Below, in pieces: positions 7,811-15,620 of a DNA stretch of 64,000 nucleotides (position 1 is the stretch's first letter; every line of letters begins with the position of its first letter). A program made the position numbers and the translations under genes. The stretch comes from Thermomicrobiales bacterium (GTDB lineage: Bacteria > Chloroflexota > Chloroflexia > Thermomicrobiales > UBA6265): positions 206,249 to 270,248 of the forward strand of contig JAWKPF010000004.1 in the NCBI GenBank assembly GCA_041390825.1, in the 5' to 3' direction. The notes under the pieces are model-generated. The model searched no databases. It was not told the origin of the DNA and saw nothing but the letters and a program-made list of their open reading frames with translations.

Positions 7811-8530
7811 TTACGCCGCCGCGTTGAGCTGATCGATTTCGGCCGGGCAGGCTGCGGTGAGTGTCTCGGAGGCGGTGTCGTAGGCGCCGCCGTCGGCGAA
7901 GACGCTGCTCAGGCTTTGGGCGTTCTGCATGGCGGTCATGGCGCCGGCCATGTTGCCTTCGGCGACCGCGGTAGCGATGTCATCGACCACGTCGGCCAGC
8001 GGGTAGTAGAACTGGTCGACCATGATGCTGTTGAGCTCGGCTGCCGCCGCGGGTGGATTGCTGGCGGCCTGCTCGTCGCCCATGACGCGGAGCTGATTGG
8101 CAATGTCAGTGAGTTGCGGGGCGGTCACGTCGGAAACGTCACCATCCTGGAAGAGAGCAGTGACCTCACCAGCGCGGGTGATGCGGTCCAGCAGATCAAG
8201 ACCCCAGTCGACCAGGCCCGCGCAGTCGGGGTTGCTGGCAACGGCAGCCGTGGTGGCGGCTGCGGTGGGGACGCCGGCGACCTCGGTGGACGTGGCAGGC
8301 GGCTGGCTGGGCGGCTGGACAGCGCCCATACCGGCAGAGAGATCGGCCACGACGTTCAGGGAGGTGTAGCCATCGCCCCAGCTGATCTGGGCCGGCGGCA
8401 CGCCTTCGAAGACCGCATAGACGAGGGCGCCTTGCAACGTATCACCCGGGTTGAGATCGACGTAGTCGAAGTCCGGGAGCGTGGTGTCGGCGCGAAGAAC
8501 GTAGCTGGAGTCAGCACGAAGCCGTCGCAT
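7811..8530 (-). pseudogene. C-terminal part of a frameshifted secreted DUF4352-like protein
   Basis: A 239-residue open frame without a sensible start. Its first ~60 residues (SYVLRADTTLPDFDYVDL, then GDTLQGALVYAVFEG) complete the second beta-sandwich domain begun in the overlapping frame 8511-8720. After a Pro/Thr/Ala-rich linker (about 80-110) comes a helical domain of about 125 residues ending in QLNAAA. No known function for that domain is recognised. Together with the two upstream frames it appears to be one gene of about 490 codons interrupted by one-base losses near 8717 and twice near 8505-8525. Confidence 0.7.
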
Positions 8531-8720
8531 CGGTCACCCAGAGGCTGGAGGGGCTGACGCTGAGCACACCGCTTCCGGTATTGGTGACCGTGACATCGAC
8601 GAGGATGTAGCGGCTGCCGCGCGGGGGAGCGTAGGAACTGTCATACCCGGTGAACGGATCGGTGACGCCATTGACCGTGACATCGGCCATCGGCACGCCC
8701 GATGGGTCCAGTATCGTCAC
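8511..8720 (-). pseudogene. middle part of the same frameshifted gene (start of second DUF4352-like domain)
   Basis: A 69-codon frame whose sequence VNGVTDPFTGYDSS and YILVDVTVTNTG repeats, with substitutions, the first domain of the upstream frame (VSNITDPFTGFDSS, FALAEVTITNTG). The match shows that both are copies of one immunoglobulin-like DUF4352-type domain in a single protein. It has no ribosome site of its own and ends at a TGA created by the shift. About ten codons of the third frame (GFVLTP) bridge to the next fragment. Confidence 0.65.
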
Positions 8721-9274
8721 CAGGTTCCGGCGACAACCGGCGCGGTGCGCAGGTCGAGCGCGGTGATCTGACGATCATACGTCGGGGCATAGACCATGCG
8801 TTGCAAGGTGGTGCTCCCGAAGAGCTGATAGGGGATCACGCCGGTGACCGAGGCGCCGGCGGCCAGCGCTTCGGTGTATTCGAGCGGGGTGACAGCCGCA
8901 TCTGTGTAGGTAATGTACGGCTGCTGAGCGACGAAGCCGTCGCTATCGATTCCCATGATGTAGTTTGGATACACCTCCATGGGGGCCGTACCTGTATTGG
9001 TGATCGTCACTTCAGCGAGCGCGAAGTGATAGCCGCGTTGGGGGGCCGAGCTCGAATCGAAGCCCGTGAAGGGATCGGTGATGTTCGAGACGGTGATGGC
9101 GCCGATGGATGAGCCGTCGGTTGCGATGATGGGGACCGTGGCGCCGAGAGGGACGCCGAACGATCCGGTGGCTGGCGCGGTTTCCGGGGTGGTGGTCTGA
9201 GCCTGCGCCAGACCCGGAATCAGCAATCCCACGGTCAATGCGACCAGCATCGCCATGGCAAAGACTCTCCGCAT
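8717..9274 (-). pseudogene. N-terminal part of the frameshifted gene: signal peptide plus first DUF4352-like domain
   Basis: The start is ATG 9274, preceded by GAGGAG; longer starts upstream lack a site. The product is 185 residues: a signal peptide of about 24 (RRVFAMAMLVALTVGLLIPG, then AQA), then one beta-sandwich domain of about 140 residues with TDPFTGFDSS and an ITNTG strand. DUF4352-like domains occur in secreted or lipoproteins of Gram-positive and Chloroflexota bacteria; their ligands are mostly unknown. It may be expressed alone, but the continuation in shifted frames makes it the front of a two-domain protein. A missing C in ACCTGG at about 8724 would restore the frame. Confidence 0.7.
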
Positions 9275-9547
9275 GTTTCTTCTCCTCAATACCAGGTAAT
9301 CCATTACGTCCAGCGAGACCATCTCACCGGGGTGCACGCTATTTGTACACCCATTTTGCAGTGCTGATAAGCCTGGTGGAGCGACTCATGGCCGAATTCG
9401 CTGCCGAACGCCGAATGGGGAAAACCCGGAACTCGTACACGTTGGGGGAGCGGACCCGCCTGCGAACCAACGCGCAGATTTGCCGAGATTTGTCCGATTT
9501 CCGAGCAGAGGAGCGTCTCTGGTCGCGCAGTTCGGAAAGGAGGACGG
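9275..9547. other. divergent intergenic region ahead of the first phage-type genes
   Basis: This region separates the - strand secreted gene from the + strand packaging genes and must hold promoters for both. An imperfect dyad GGGGTGCAC ... GTACACCCA (9329-9353) lies in its middle and could be an operator. An open frame from ATG 9388 on the + strand runs on past 9547 in a different frame from the next gene. It has no ribosome site and no family features, so I do not call it. Confidence 0.4.
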
Positions 9548-10000
9548 GTGGCGAAGGGCGTGCAGTTCGAGCGCGCTGCCGGGGAGCAGCTCGACGATCC
9601 CCAGGTGGAGTTGCGAGCGCAGTTTCGGGAGCGGATACGGCAGGGGACCTATGACGCGCTGCTCGATCCATCGGTACGGATGCTGTTGCGCGAGGGCGCC
9701 GCGATCCGGGGCATGGACGAGGAGCTGGGAGCGATTCGGTTCGCGTTGGCGAAGTTGCTGGCGGAAGAGCTCGATGCGAGCAAGCTGGCGGCTGGTGTGG
9801 CGCGGTTGACGTCGGCGGCCGTGCAAGCAATGAAGATGGGCCAGGCGCTCGGCGATGAGACAGATGAATCGCTGGCCGATCTGTTGAACGAGATTCTGAT
9901 CGATCTGGAAAAGGAGAGCCAGGTGGCCCGAGCGGCCAGGAAGGAGGGTGGAGGTGATCGAGCATGGCGGCAAGATCTTGAACTTGCCGATACGGGATGA
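9548..10000 (+). CDS. small phage protein preceding terminase, possibly terminase small subunit-like
   Basis: A 150-residue, mostly helical, charged protein beginning at GTG 9548 after AAGGAGG. A repeat-like central region (LLREGAAIRGMDEELGAIRF, then LAKLLAEELDASKLAAGVARL) suggests a helical bundle. Its place directly ahead of the terminase large subunit is where phages keep the small, DNA-recognising subunit, but no helix-turn-helix could be identified, so that role is positional inference only. It overlaps the next small gene by about 47 bases. Confidence 0.6.
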   Translation: MAKGVQFERAAGEQLDDPQVELRAQFRERIRQGTYDALLDPSVRMLLREGAAIRGMDEELGAIRFALAKLLAEELDASKLAAGVARLTSAAVQAMKMGQALGDETDESLADLLNEILIDLEKESQVARAARKEGGGDRAWRQDLELADTG

Positions 10001-10178
10001 CACGCAGGGCATCGACCTGAATCCGGGGACCGCCTATGAAGCGGTCACGCGGACGATGGTGGAGGAGCTTGCGGAGGATGTGAAGGAGATCCGCGGGCGG
10101 ATCGACGCGATCTTCTGGTTGATTGCCGGGGCGATCGTGGTCGAGCTGGTGATGCGCGTGCTGGGCGTTCGCGGGTAG
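9954..10178 (+). CDS. small one-TM phage-type protein (XhlA/holin-accessory-like)
   Basis: A 74-residue protein starting at GTG 9954 with GGAGG at the right distance; GTG 9948 is possible but too close to the site. The layout is a soluble amphipathic helix (VEELAEDVKEIRGRID) followed by one membrane helix (AIFWLIAGAIVVELVM) and a two- or three-residue basic end. That pattern resembles XhlA-type lysis accessory proteins of phages. It sits between the small packaging-type gene and the terminase gene, two bases before the latter's start. The function assignment is tentative. Confidence 0.55.
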   Translation: MIEHGGKILNLPIRDDTQGIDLNPGTAYEAVTRTMVEELAEDVKEIRGRIDAIFWLIAGAIVVELVMRVLGVRG

Positions 10179-10180
10179 CC

Positions 10181-11728
10181 ATGGGGCGGCGAGGCGATCC
10201 GGTGCTGGCGGCGCGGGTCGAGCGGCGAGCGGATCAGTTCGGTTCGATGCGGGTCTTTTCGCGGGTGTTGGCGCGAGACCATGTGCTGCGGGAGTACCAG
10301 ACGCCACCGGCGGAAGCGGTGTTGCAGAGCGTGTTCGACGGAGACGGGGCGCAGTTCGCGGTGATGTTCAGCCGGCAGTCGGGGAAGGACGAAATGCTGG
10401 CGCAAACGGTGGCGCATCTGCTTTGGCAGTACCAGAACGCGGGCGGGTCGATCGTGCTGGCAGCGCCCACCTTTCACCCGCAAGCGGCGTTGATGCGGGA
10501 CCGGCTCTATGACCGGTTGCGGTCGAAAGCGTCCGGGCCGCGGGTGAAGCTGAAACAGGGGTACGTGATCCAGTATGGCAACGCGTCGGCGCGGTTTCTG
10601 TCGGCATCGCCGCAGGCGAACCAGCGGGGACAGACCGCCAGTCTGCTGCTGGTCGCGAACGAGGCACAGGACATCGATCCGGTGGTGTGGGACACGGTGT
10701 TCACACCGATGGGGGCCTCCGGGAACGCGACCACGCTTTTTCTGGGCACCGCCTGGCGGCGAGACACGCTGTTGGCGCGGCAAATCGCGCACTTGTCGCA
10801 CCTGGAGCGAGCCGATGGGCGGCCACGTGTGTGGAAAGTCGATTGGGAAGCCGTGGCGGAGGTCGTGCCGGAGTATGGCGCGCACGTGGCCAGGCAGATC
10901 GCGCAGTTTGGCCGCCAGCACCCGGCGATCCGCACGGAGTACTTCCTGGAGGAGCTGGACGATGCCGGGAGCTTGTTCCACGCGCATCGGCTGGCGCAGT
11001 TGCAGGGAGACCACCAGCGACGGCACGCTGCAGAACCGGGCAAACGATATGCGTTGTTGATCGACGTGGCGGGTGAAGACGAGCATCCACATGGACAAGG
11101 CGTTTTCGACCCGGATGCGCGGCGCGATAGCACGGCGATCACGGTGGTGGAGATCGGGCATGGCAGCGCGCCGGTTGGTCCGGAGGTGGAGGGATGGACC
11201 GGCAGCGAATTGGAGCTGCGGTCGCGGTTGCCGCACTACCGGGTGGTCGACCGGATGGCGCTCACCGGAGCGCGCACGGTGGCGGTGCATGCGCGCATTG
11301 TCGACCTAGCGGTCAACGTCTGGCAGGCGAGCGCGGTGGTGATCGATGCCACCGGAGTTGGCGCGGGGCTGGCGGCGTTCTTGCAGGCGAGTCTGGCGAG
11401 CGGGAAGCGACCGATCCGGGTGAAGCCGTTCGTATTTTCCGCGCAGAGCAAGAGCGCGTTGGGATGGGATTTCACCCACCTGATCGATACAGGACGGTTC
11501 AAGGAGTACCGGGACGATTCGCTGGATGGCACACCAGCCGCGCGGATAACCGCCGAGTACTGGAGGCAACTGCGTGAGGTGACGTTTACCACCTTGCCGG
11601 GGCCGGGCAAGTTGATGCAGTGGTCGGTGCCGGCGGGACGCGGGCACGACGATCTGGTGATGAGCGCGGCGCTGGTGGTGGCGCTGGAAGGTGTGGACTT
11701 GCGCGAGCGGATCGCGCGGGGTGCTTAG
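10181..11728 (+). CDS. terL: phage terminase large subunit (packaging ATPase-nuclease)
   Basis: A 515-residue protein with both terminase activities visible. The ATPase half (about 40-250) has a Walker A variant SRQSGKDE near 64-71, in the terminase style with Arg-Gln before the Lys, and a Walker B VANEAQD near 160-166. The nuclease half (about 285-510) has the RNase H-like acidic positions LLIDVAGED near 292, VVIDATGVGAG near 388 and GHDDLVMSAA near 488. It would cut and pump DNA into a capsid through the portal. The frame is intact and full length. The portal gene, normally next door, is 17.5 kb away at 29275, which is unusual. Confidence 0.9.
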   Translation: MGRRGDPVLAARVERRADQFGSMRVFSRVLARDHVLREYQTPPAEAVLQSVFDGDGAQFAVMFSRQSGKDEMLAQTVAHLLWQYQNAGGSIVLAAPTFHPQAALMRDRLYDRLRSKASGPRVKLKQGYVIQYGNASARFLSASPQANQRGQTASLLLVANEAQDIDPVVWDTVFTPMGASGNATTLFLGTAWRRDTLLARQIAHLSHLERADGRPRVWKVDWEAVAEVVPEYGAHVARQIAQFGRQHPAIRTEYFLEELDDAGSLFHAHRLAQLQGDHQRRHAAEPGKRYALLIDVAGEDEHPHGQGVFDPDARRDSTAITVVEIGHGSAPVGPEVEGWTGSELELRSRLPHYRVVDRMALTGARTVAVHARIVDLAVNVWQASAVVIDATGVGAGLAAFLQASLASGKRPIRVKPFVFSAQSKSALGWDFTHLIDTGRFKEYRDDSLDGTPAARITAEYWRQLREVTFTTLPGPGKLMQWSVPAGRGHDDLVMSAALVVALEGVDLRERIARGA

Positions 11729-11773
11729 CGGGGTCATGCGGCCTGTGTCCTGGGCCCTGAGACGTTGCCGGTA

Positions 11774-11815
11774 GAGACGTGGCTCGTCTCAGGGCTCAAA
11801 ACCCAGGGCTCAGGA
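11774..11815. repeat. short heptamer array with GAGACG/CGTCTC hairpin
   Basis: GAGACG (11774-11779) and CGTCTC (11785-11790) form a small hairpin 46 bases past the terminase stop. It is followed by four seven-base units: CTCAGGG, CTCAAAA, CCCAGGG and CTCAGGA (11788-11815). The arrangement copies that at 5552-5623. The array ends 19 bases before the next start codon. Confidence 0.75.
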
Positions 11816-11834
11816 CGGATCGAAGGAGGTTTTC

Positions 11835-12152
11835 ATGCACGAGAACGAAGAAATCGTCGAGCACGATGCAGCGGCCGCGGAGCTGGATGCAGTGCGGCAG
11901 GTAGTGCTGGCAGCGTATCCGGATAGTGTGCCGGAGTTGATCCAGGGCGCCACGGTTCCGGAGTTGCTGGCGTCGATCGAACCGGCGCGGGCGGCGTATG
12001 CGCGGGTGGTGGAGTCGATGGCGGCGGTTGCCGAACCGGTTGCTGTGACGGCGCCGGTGGTGCCGGCTGGAGGCGGCGCCGCGGTGTTCGATCCGGGCGC
12101 GTTGCCGGCGGCAGAGAAAGTGCGCCGGGGGATTGCGAGTCAGCGGAGGTAG
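11835..12152 (+). CDS. small acidic protein between terminase and capsid genes
   Basis: A 105-residue protein beginning at ATG 11835 after AAGGAGG. The first ~65 residues are acidic and helical, with Glu-rich start HENEEIVEHD and a conserved-looking LIQGATVPELLASIEPARAAY; then comes a Val/Ala/Pro stretch and a basic end. Small acidic helical proteins before the capsid gene are often scaffold or assembly factors, but nothing in the sequence proves it. The gene is flanked on both sides by heptamer arrays. Confidence 0.6.
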   Translation: MHENEEIVEHDAAAAELDAVRQVVLAAYPDSVPELIQGATVPELLASIEPARAAYARVVESMAAVAEPVAVTAPVVPAGGGAAVFDPGALPAAEKVRRGIASQRR

Positions 12153-12160
12153 CTGACGAG

Positions 12161-12244
12161 GTCCAGAGTCCAGGGTTCAGAGTCCGGAGTCCGGAGTCCG
12201 GAGTTCGGAGTTCGGAGTCCGGAGTCCAGGGCCCAGGGTCCAGT
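12161..12244. repeat. heptamer array, 12 units in register (GTCCGGA type)
   Basis: Twelve consecutive units: GTCCAGA, GTCCAGG, GTTCAGA, GTCCGGA three times, GTTCGGA twice, GTCCGGA, GTCCAGG, GCCCAGG, GTCCAGT. The array lies between the small acidic gene and the capsid gene and begins eight bases past the stop codon of the former. Confidence 0.95.
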
Positions 12245-12306
12245 GATGGGGGTGGCCGGCCGAGGGGCCGGTTTCTTGTCGAAGTCGAAACGAGGAGATG
12301 GCGCCA

Positions 12307-13200
12307 ATGGCGATGACAAAAGTAGAAGCCGCGAAACTGACGAACGATCTGCTGCTGCGCGGGGTGGTTGAGACGATCGTGAAGGAGAGCAGCGTGCTGC
12401 AGTTGCTTCCATTTATGGAAGTGACCGGCACGAGCGTGACGTATGGCCGCGAGGCGACGATGCCGGCCGCGACGTTCTATGACGTGGGCGATACGTGGAC
12501 AGAGGCGACTCCGACCTTCACACAGATGACCGCGAATCTCAAGATCCTGGGCGGGGACGCCGATGTGGACAATTTCATCCAGGCGACGTATGCGGACCCG
12601 AACGACATCGAGGCGGAGGTGATTTCCAGCCGGGCGAAGTCGATCGCGCATGTGTTTTCCGATTCGTTTTTCAATGGCGATTCGGGATTGAACCCCAAGA
12701 CCTTCGATGGGCTGACCAAGGTGCTCACCGGCACCGGTCAGGAGGTGATCGCGGGGGCGAATGGGGCGCAACTGACATTGGACATGATGGACGCCATGAT
12801 CGATCTGATCATGCCGGGCAAACCGGATGCGCTCTTCTTGAGCCGGCGCACGCGGCGCAAACTGAGCTCGCTGCGCCGGGCCAGCGGGAATCTGTTGGAG
12901 GTCGATGTCGACCAGTTCGGGCAACGGGCGTTGTTCTACGACGGGATTCCGCTGTATGTGGACGATTTCATCAGTGACACGCAGGTGCAGGGGAGCTCGG
13001 GTTCGGTTTGCTCGTCGGTGTACGGGGTGAAGTTCGGGCAGGGGGTCGGCGCGCTCGGGTTGGAGCACGGCGGGATTCAGATCGAGCAGGTGGGGGAGCT
13101 GGAGACGAAGGACGCGACCCGCTGGCGGCTGAAGTGGTATACGGGGTTGTCGGTGTTTTCGCTGTTGGGCGTGGCGCGGGTGAAGGGGATCTTGGCGTAG
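12307..13200 (+). CDS. phage major capsid protein (HK97-fold type)
   Basis: A 297-residue protein that I read as the major head protein. It has the profile of a compact HK97-type coat without a prohead-protease region: an early helix (AAKLTNDLLLRGVVETIVKE), a flexible beta-rich E-loop-like segment (SVTYGREATMPAATFYD), a long spine-like helix (EAEVISSRAKSIAHVFSDSF) and a C-terminal beta domain ending in GVARVKGILA. I chose ATG 12307 because GGAG lies nine bases upstream; ATG 12298 is one base from it. Position after the terminase and an acidic small protein supports the call. The sequence is intact. A structure comparison would confirm the fold. Confidence 0.75.
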   Translation: MAMTKVEAAKLTNDLLLRGVVETIVKESSVLQLLPFMEVTGTSVTYGREATMPAATFYDVGDTWTEATPTFTQMTANLKILGGDADVDNFIQATYADPNDIEAEVISSRAKSIAHVFSDSFFNGDSGLNPKTFDGLTKVLTGTGQEVIAGANGAQLTLDMMDAMIDLIMPGKPDALFLSRRTRRKLSSLRRASGNLLEVDVDQFGQRALFYDGIPLYVDDFISDTQVQGSSGSVCSSVYGVKFGQGVGALGLEHGGIQIEQVGELETKDATRWRLKWYTGLSVFSLLGVARVKGILA

Positions 13201-13210
13201 GGGCATGGCC

Positions 13211-13239
13211 GAGACGAGGCGAGATTGTCGCCTCGTCTC
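13211..13239. terminator. bidirectional terminator between capsid gene and cysteine-rich gene A
   Basis: GAGACGAGGCGA (13211-13222), loop of five, and the perfect 12-base complement (13228-13239). It stands ten bases past the capsid stop and overlaps by two bases the stop of the convergent cysteine-rich gene, so it can serve both. Confidence 0.75.
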
Positions 13240-14020
13240 AAGAGCTATCAGCGCGCGCGGTCCGCTCGCGCGGATAGCAGATGTGGTCGTTGGGATCGCA
13301 GACTCCGCCCGGAATGCCGCCGCTGGTGACGCATCCGCCGGTCCATGGACCGCATGCGCGAGCCGGGGTTCCTGGACCGTCTGGACCGAAGCATGCCCAG
13401 CAACTGGCGTCGCCGCCCTGAGTCGAAGCGCATTCCTCTGACTGATTGCTGTATTCGCAACCCTGCCGGCACGCCCCGTCCGCGCACTCGATCGTGCCAG
13501 ATGGGCAGAGGCAGCTTTCCGCACTACAGATTCTGTCGCCAGCGCAGGAGCAGGTTCCGTCACAGCCGTCGCTGCCACAGGTGCTACCGTCACACGTGGG
13601 TATGCAACAGTCGGAAGACGGGACGCAACCGTTTCCAGGGCAGCAGATCTCGCCGGAGGGGCAGCATTCGCCCGATTCGTCACACCATTCCTGGGACGTT
13701 GGGCAACAGAGCTCCCCGGCGTAGCAATGACCGAAGCAACAGGCGTTGTCGCAGCATTCGGCGCCGGGTGGGCAGCAATCTGGTCCGCAGGGTTCGGAGC
13801 CAGACTGGCAGACGCATTGGTTGCCGCTCTTGACCTTGGGGTAGGGGCAGGTGAACGGCTTGGGGGTGGGAGTTGGACGCCGAGCGGCTTCGGTGGAGTC
13901 CGAGTCCCGGTCGCCCGCGAGCGCTGCCACGCCGAGTCCGAGCAGCCCTTTGAGCAGTTGGCGACGATTGTGTCCGGAGGCTACGTCTCGCGCGAGTGCG
14001 TCGAACCGTCGCTCATCCAT
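13238..14020 (-). CDS. cysteine-rich Tat-type secreted protein, paralog A
   Basis: A 260-residue protein, start at ATG 14020 with GGAGG eight bases upstream. The N-terminus MDERRFDALARDVASG, then NRRQLLKGLLGLGVAALAG, reads as a twin-arginine signal. After a RRPTPTPKP hinge the mature part holds 39 cysteines in short loops, often as CC pairs (CGPDCCPPGAECCDNACCFG, then HCYAGELCC), which would form many disulfides outside the cell. Five relatives lie in this window. No enzyme or binding motif is recognised; an extracellular structural or adhesion role, or metal binding, is possible. It is transcribed against the flanking phage genes. Confidence 0.8.
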   Translation of the reverse strand: MDERRFDALARDVASGHNRRQLLKGLLGLGVAALAGDRDSDSTEAARRPTPTPKPFTCPYPKVKSGNQCVCQSGSEPCGPDCCPPGAECCDNACCFGHCYAGELCCPTSQEWCDESGECCPSGEICCPGNGCVPSSDCCIPTCDGSTCGSDGCDGTCSCAGDRICSAESCLCPSGTIECADGACRQGCEYSNQSEECASTQGGDASCWACFGPDGPGTPARACGPWTGGCVTSGGIPGGVCDPNDHICYPRERTARADSS

Positions 14021-14173
14021 TGATCGATCCTCCAAAGCGCAATTCTTCGACGTTACTGGATCGGTTTTCCGAGATTTTTCGATGGTGCGAAGCTTGCCGC
14101 ACAACATAGCGAGCGAACACTTGGTCGGCAACCGAGGACGTGAAGCGAGGTGAGTACATTCTGCGCAACAGCC
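14021..14173 (-). promoter_or_regulatory. conserved 5' leader of cysteine-rich gene A
   Basis: The ~150 bases upstream of gene A align with those upstream of gene B (15397-15543). Both contain GGCTGTTGCGCAGAAT about 135-150 bases before the start, and a hairpin-capable pair TTGCCG ... CGGCAA about 80-120 bases before it. Conservation outside the coding part suggests a regulatory leader or shared promoter region, or simply recent gene duplication. Confidence 0.45.
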
Positions 14174-14223
14174 ACTTGTACCCAATACACAGGCTCTGGT
14201 GCGAAGCGCTCGTTCGGATCGTC

Positions 14224-14252
14224 AACGGCCCTGGTATCTTGCCGGGGCCGTT
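14224..14252 (-). terminator. hairpin downstream of cysteine-rich gene B
   Basis: AACGGCCC (14224-14231) and GGGCCGTT (14245-14252) pair perfectly around a 13-base loop, about 53 bases past the stop codon of gene B. There is no U run. It probably separates gene B from gene A, which is read in the same direction. Confidence 0.55.
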
Positions 14253-14304
14253 GGGCCTTCCGCATGGCTGTGGGGTCTGCTCGTCACTGTCGTTGCCTGG
14301 CAGC

Positions 14305-15396
14305 CTAGGCGATGGGTATCCCGCAACCGTCTCCTTGTCCAGAGGGGCATGTCCCGCAGATTGTGCTTGCGTTCGGTGAGCAAAAGTCTCCTGAATCTAC
14401 GCAGTCGGCATCGCTCGTGCAGTCTCCACATTGACCCGTGGTGGAGTAGACGCCGCTGACGCATTGGAGAGAACCGTTCAATCGATTGATGCAAACACCG
14501 CCGCCACCCGCTCCCTGATTGCACGCTCCGAGCACGGAATCTTCACAAAAGGACGTAAAGCAGGATGTCGAAGTATTGGCGCAGTTTCCGTCGAGGCAGG
14601 TCAAACGTTCGTCACAGACACCGCTGCAGTCGAGCACACCGCCGCAGCCGTCGGAGAAATCCGACGGACAGGTGTAGGCATGAACATCGGCACACGTCAA
14701 TGGTTCGCAGCACAGGCCGTCATTCGGATTGCAGGTGAGATCACCACAGCAATCTGTGCCGTCGGAACCGCCATTTCTGCAGTCGAAGATGAGATCTGTG
14801 CAAGAGCCATCGAATTGGCAGTCGCTACGGAAGCAGGTGGGCGCCTCGCAGCACTCGCCCGTACCGGAGAAACAGTCTTCCACGTACAGGCAGAAGTGGT
14901 CCGCGGAGCAGACCGCCGCCAGACAATCCTGGAGTGGGCAGTTATCTGCTGTGCAGCATTGTTCCGGCGAGATACAGCCATAGTCCGGACAGCACGCCCA
15001 TCCCTCAGGGCAGCATTCTCCGGTGATCGGGCAGAATTCGCGCGGATACGGGCAACAGAGCTCTTCGCCGTAGCAGGCGCCGTAGCAGCAGGCGTTGTCG
15101 CAGCATTCAGAGTGCGCGACGCCGATGCCGGCGGGGTTGCAGCAGTCCGGGCCGCAGTTCTCAGGTCCAGGGGCTTGCGGAATCTGACAAACACACTGCC
15201 CGCCGACCAGGGTTTGTTGTCCCGGGCAGCTTGGAGGCTTTGGAGTTGGGCTCGGCCGTCTTGCGGCCTCGGTCCCGGATGCAGTGGCGGACGCTACGAC
15301 AGCGCTACCAAGACCAAGCAGCCCCTTGAGCACGTGCCGGCGGTTCTGGCCGGACGCCAATGAGCGCGTGAGCGCATCGAATCGACGATCGTCCAT
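14305..15396 (-). CDS. cysteine-rich Tat-type secreted protein, paralog B
   Basis: A 363-residue protein, start at ATG 15396 after a G-rich ribosome site. It has MDDRRFDALTRSLASG and the twin-arginine stretch NRRHVLKGLLGLGSAVVA, then RRPSPTPKPPSCPGQQT, which is the family hinge. The first cysteine block (PENCGPDCCNPAGIG, then HSECCDNACCYG and CYGEELCC) is nearly identical across the paralogs. The later blocks vary and end with a TGQCGDCTSDADCVDSGDFC segment. The variable tail hints that binding surfaces differ between paralogs. There is no recognisable catalytic site. It has its own leader and a hairpin after the stop, so it looks monocistronic. Confidence 0.82.
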   Translation of the reverse strand: MDDRRFDALTRSLASGQNRRHVLKGLLGLGSAVVASATASGTEAARRPSPTPKPPSCPGQQTLVGGQCVCQIPQAPGPENCGPDCCNPAGIGVAHSECCDNACCYGACYGEELCCPYPREFCPITGECCPEGWACCPDYGCISPEQCCTADNCPLQDCLAAVCSADHFCLYVEDCFSGTGECCEAPTCFRSDCQFDGSCTDLIFDCRNGGSDGTDCCGDLTCNPNDGLCCEPLTCADVHAYTCPSDFSDGCGGVLDCSGVCDERLTCLDGNCANTSTSCFTSFCEDSVLGACNQGAGGGGVCINRLNGSLQCVSGVYSTTGQCGDCTSDADCVDSGDFCSPNASTICGTCPSGQGDGCGIPIA

Positions 15397-15543
15397 ACTT
15401 CGCCCCCCAAGACCGTTGTGTCGACGTGACTGATTCAGTTTCTCGAGGTTGTCTGGATTGTTTTCTTGCCGCAGCATATCGGGAGAACAACAGGTCGGCA
15501 AGAGGTTTGGCTCTGGAACGCGCCCGAATTCTGCGCAACAGCC
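15397..15543 (-). promoter_or_regulatory. conserved 5' leader of cysteine-rich gene B
   Basis: This is the counterpart of the leader of gene A. It shares a 16-base exact block (15528-15543 on the + strand) and a hairpin CTTGCCG ... CGGCAAG about 70-100 bases before the start codon. It may hold the promoter and a structured leader. Confidence 0.45.
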
Positions 15544-15620
15544 CAAAGGAACGCCCCACCTCCGGCCGTGTTCGAGGATAAATGCACCGGGAGGTGAGGC
15601 GGAAGAATGGGACGACGTGA

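Noticed and set aside
9388..9654. Open frame before the first phage-type gene, considered as terminase small subunit
   Set aside because: No ribosome site, arginine-rich composition typical of chance frames, and it runs out of frame with the well-placed GTG at 9548.
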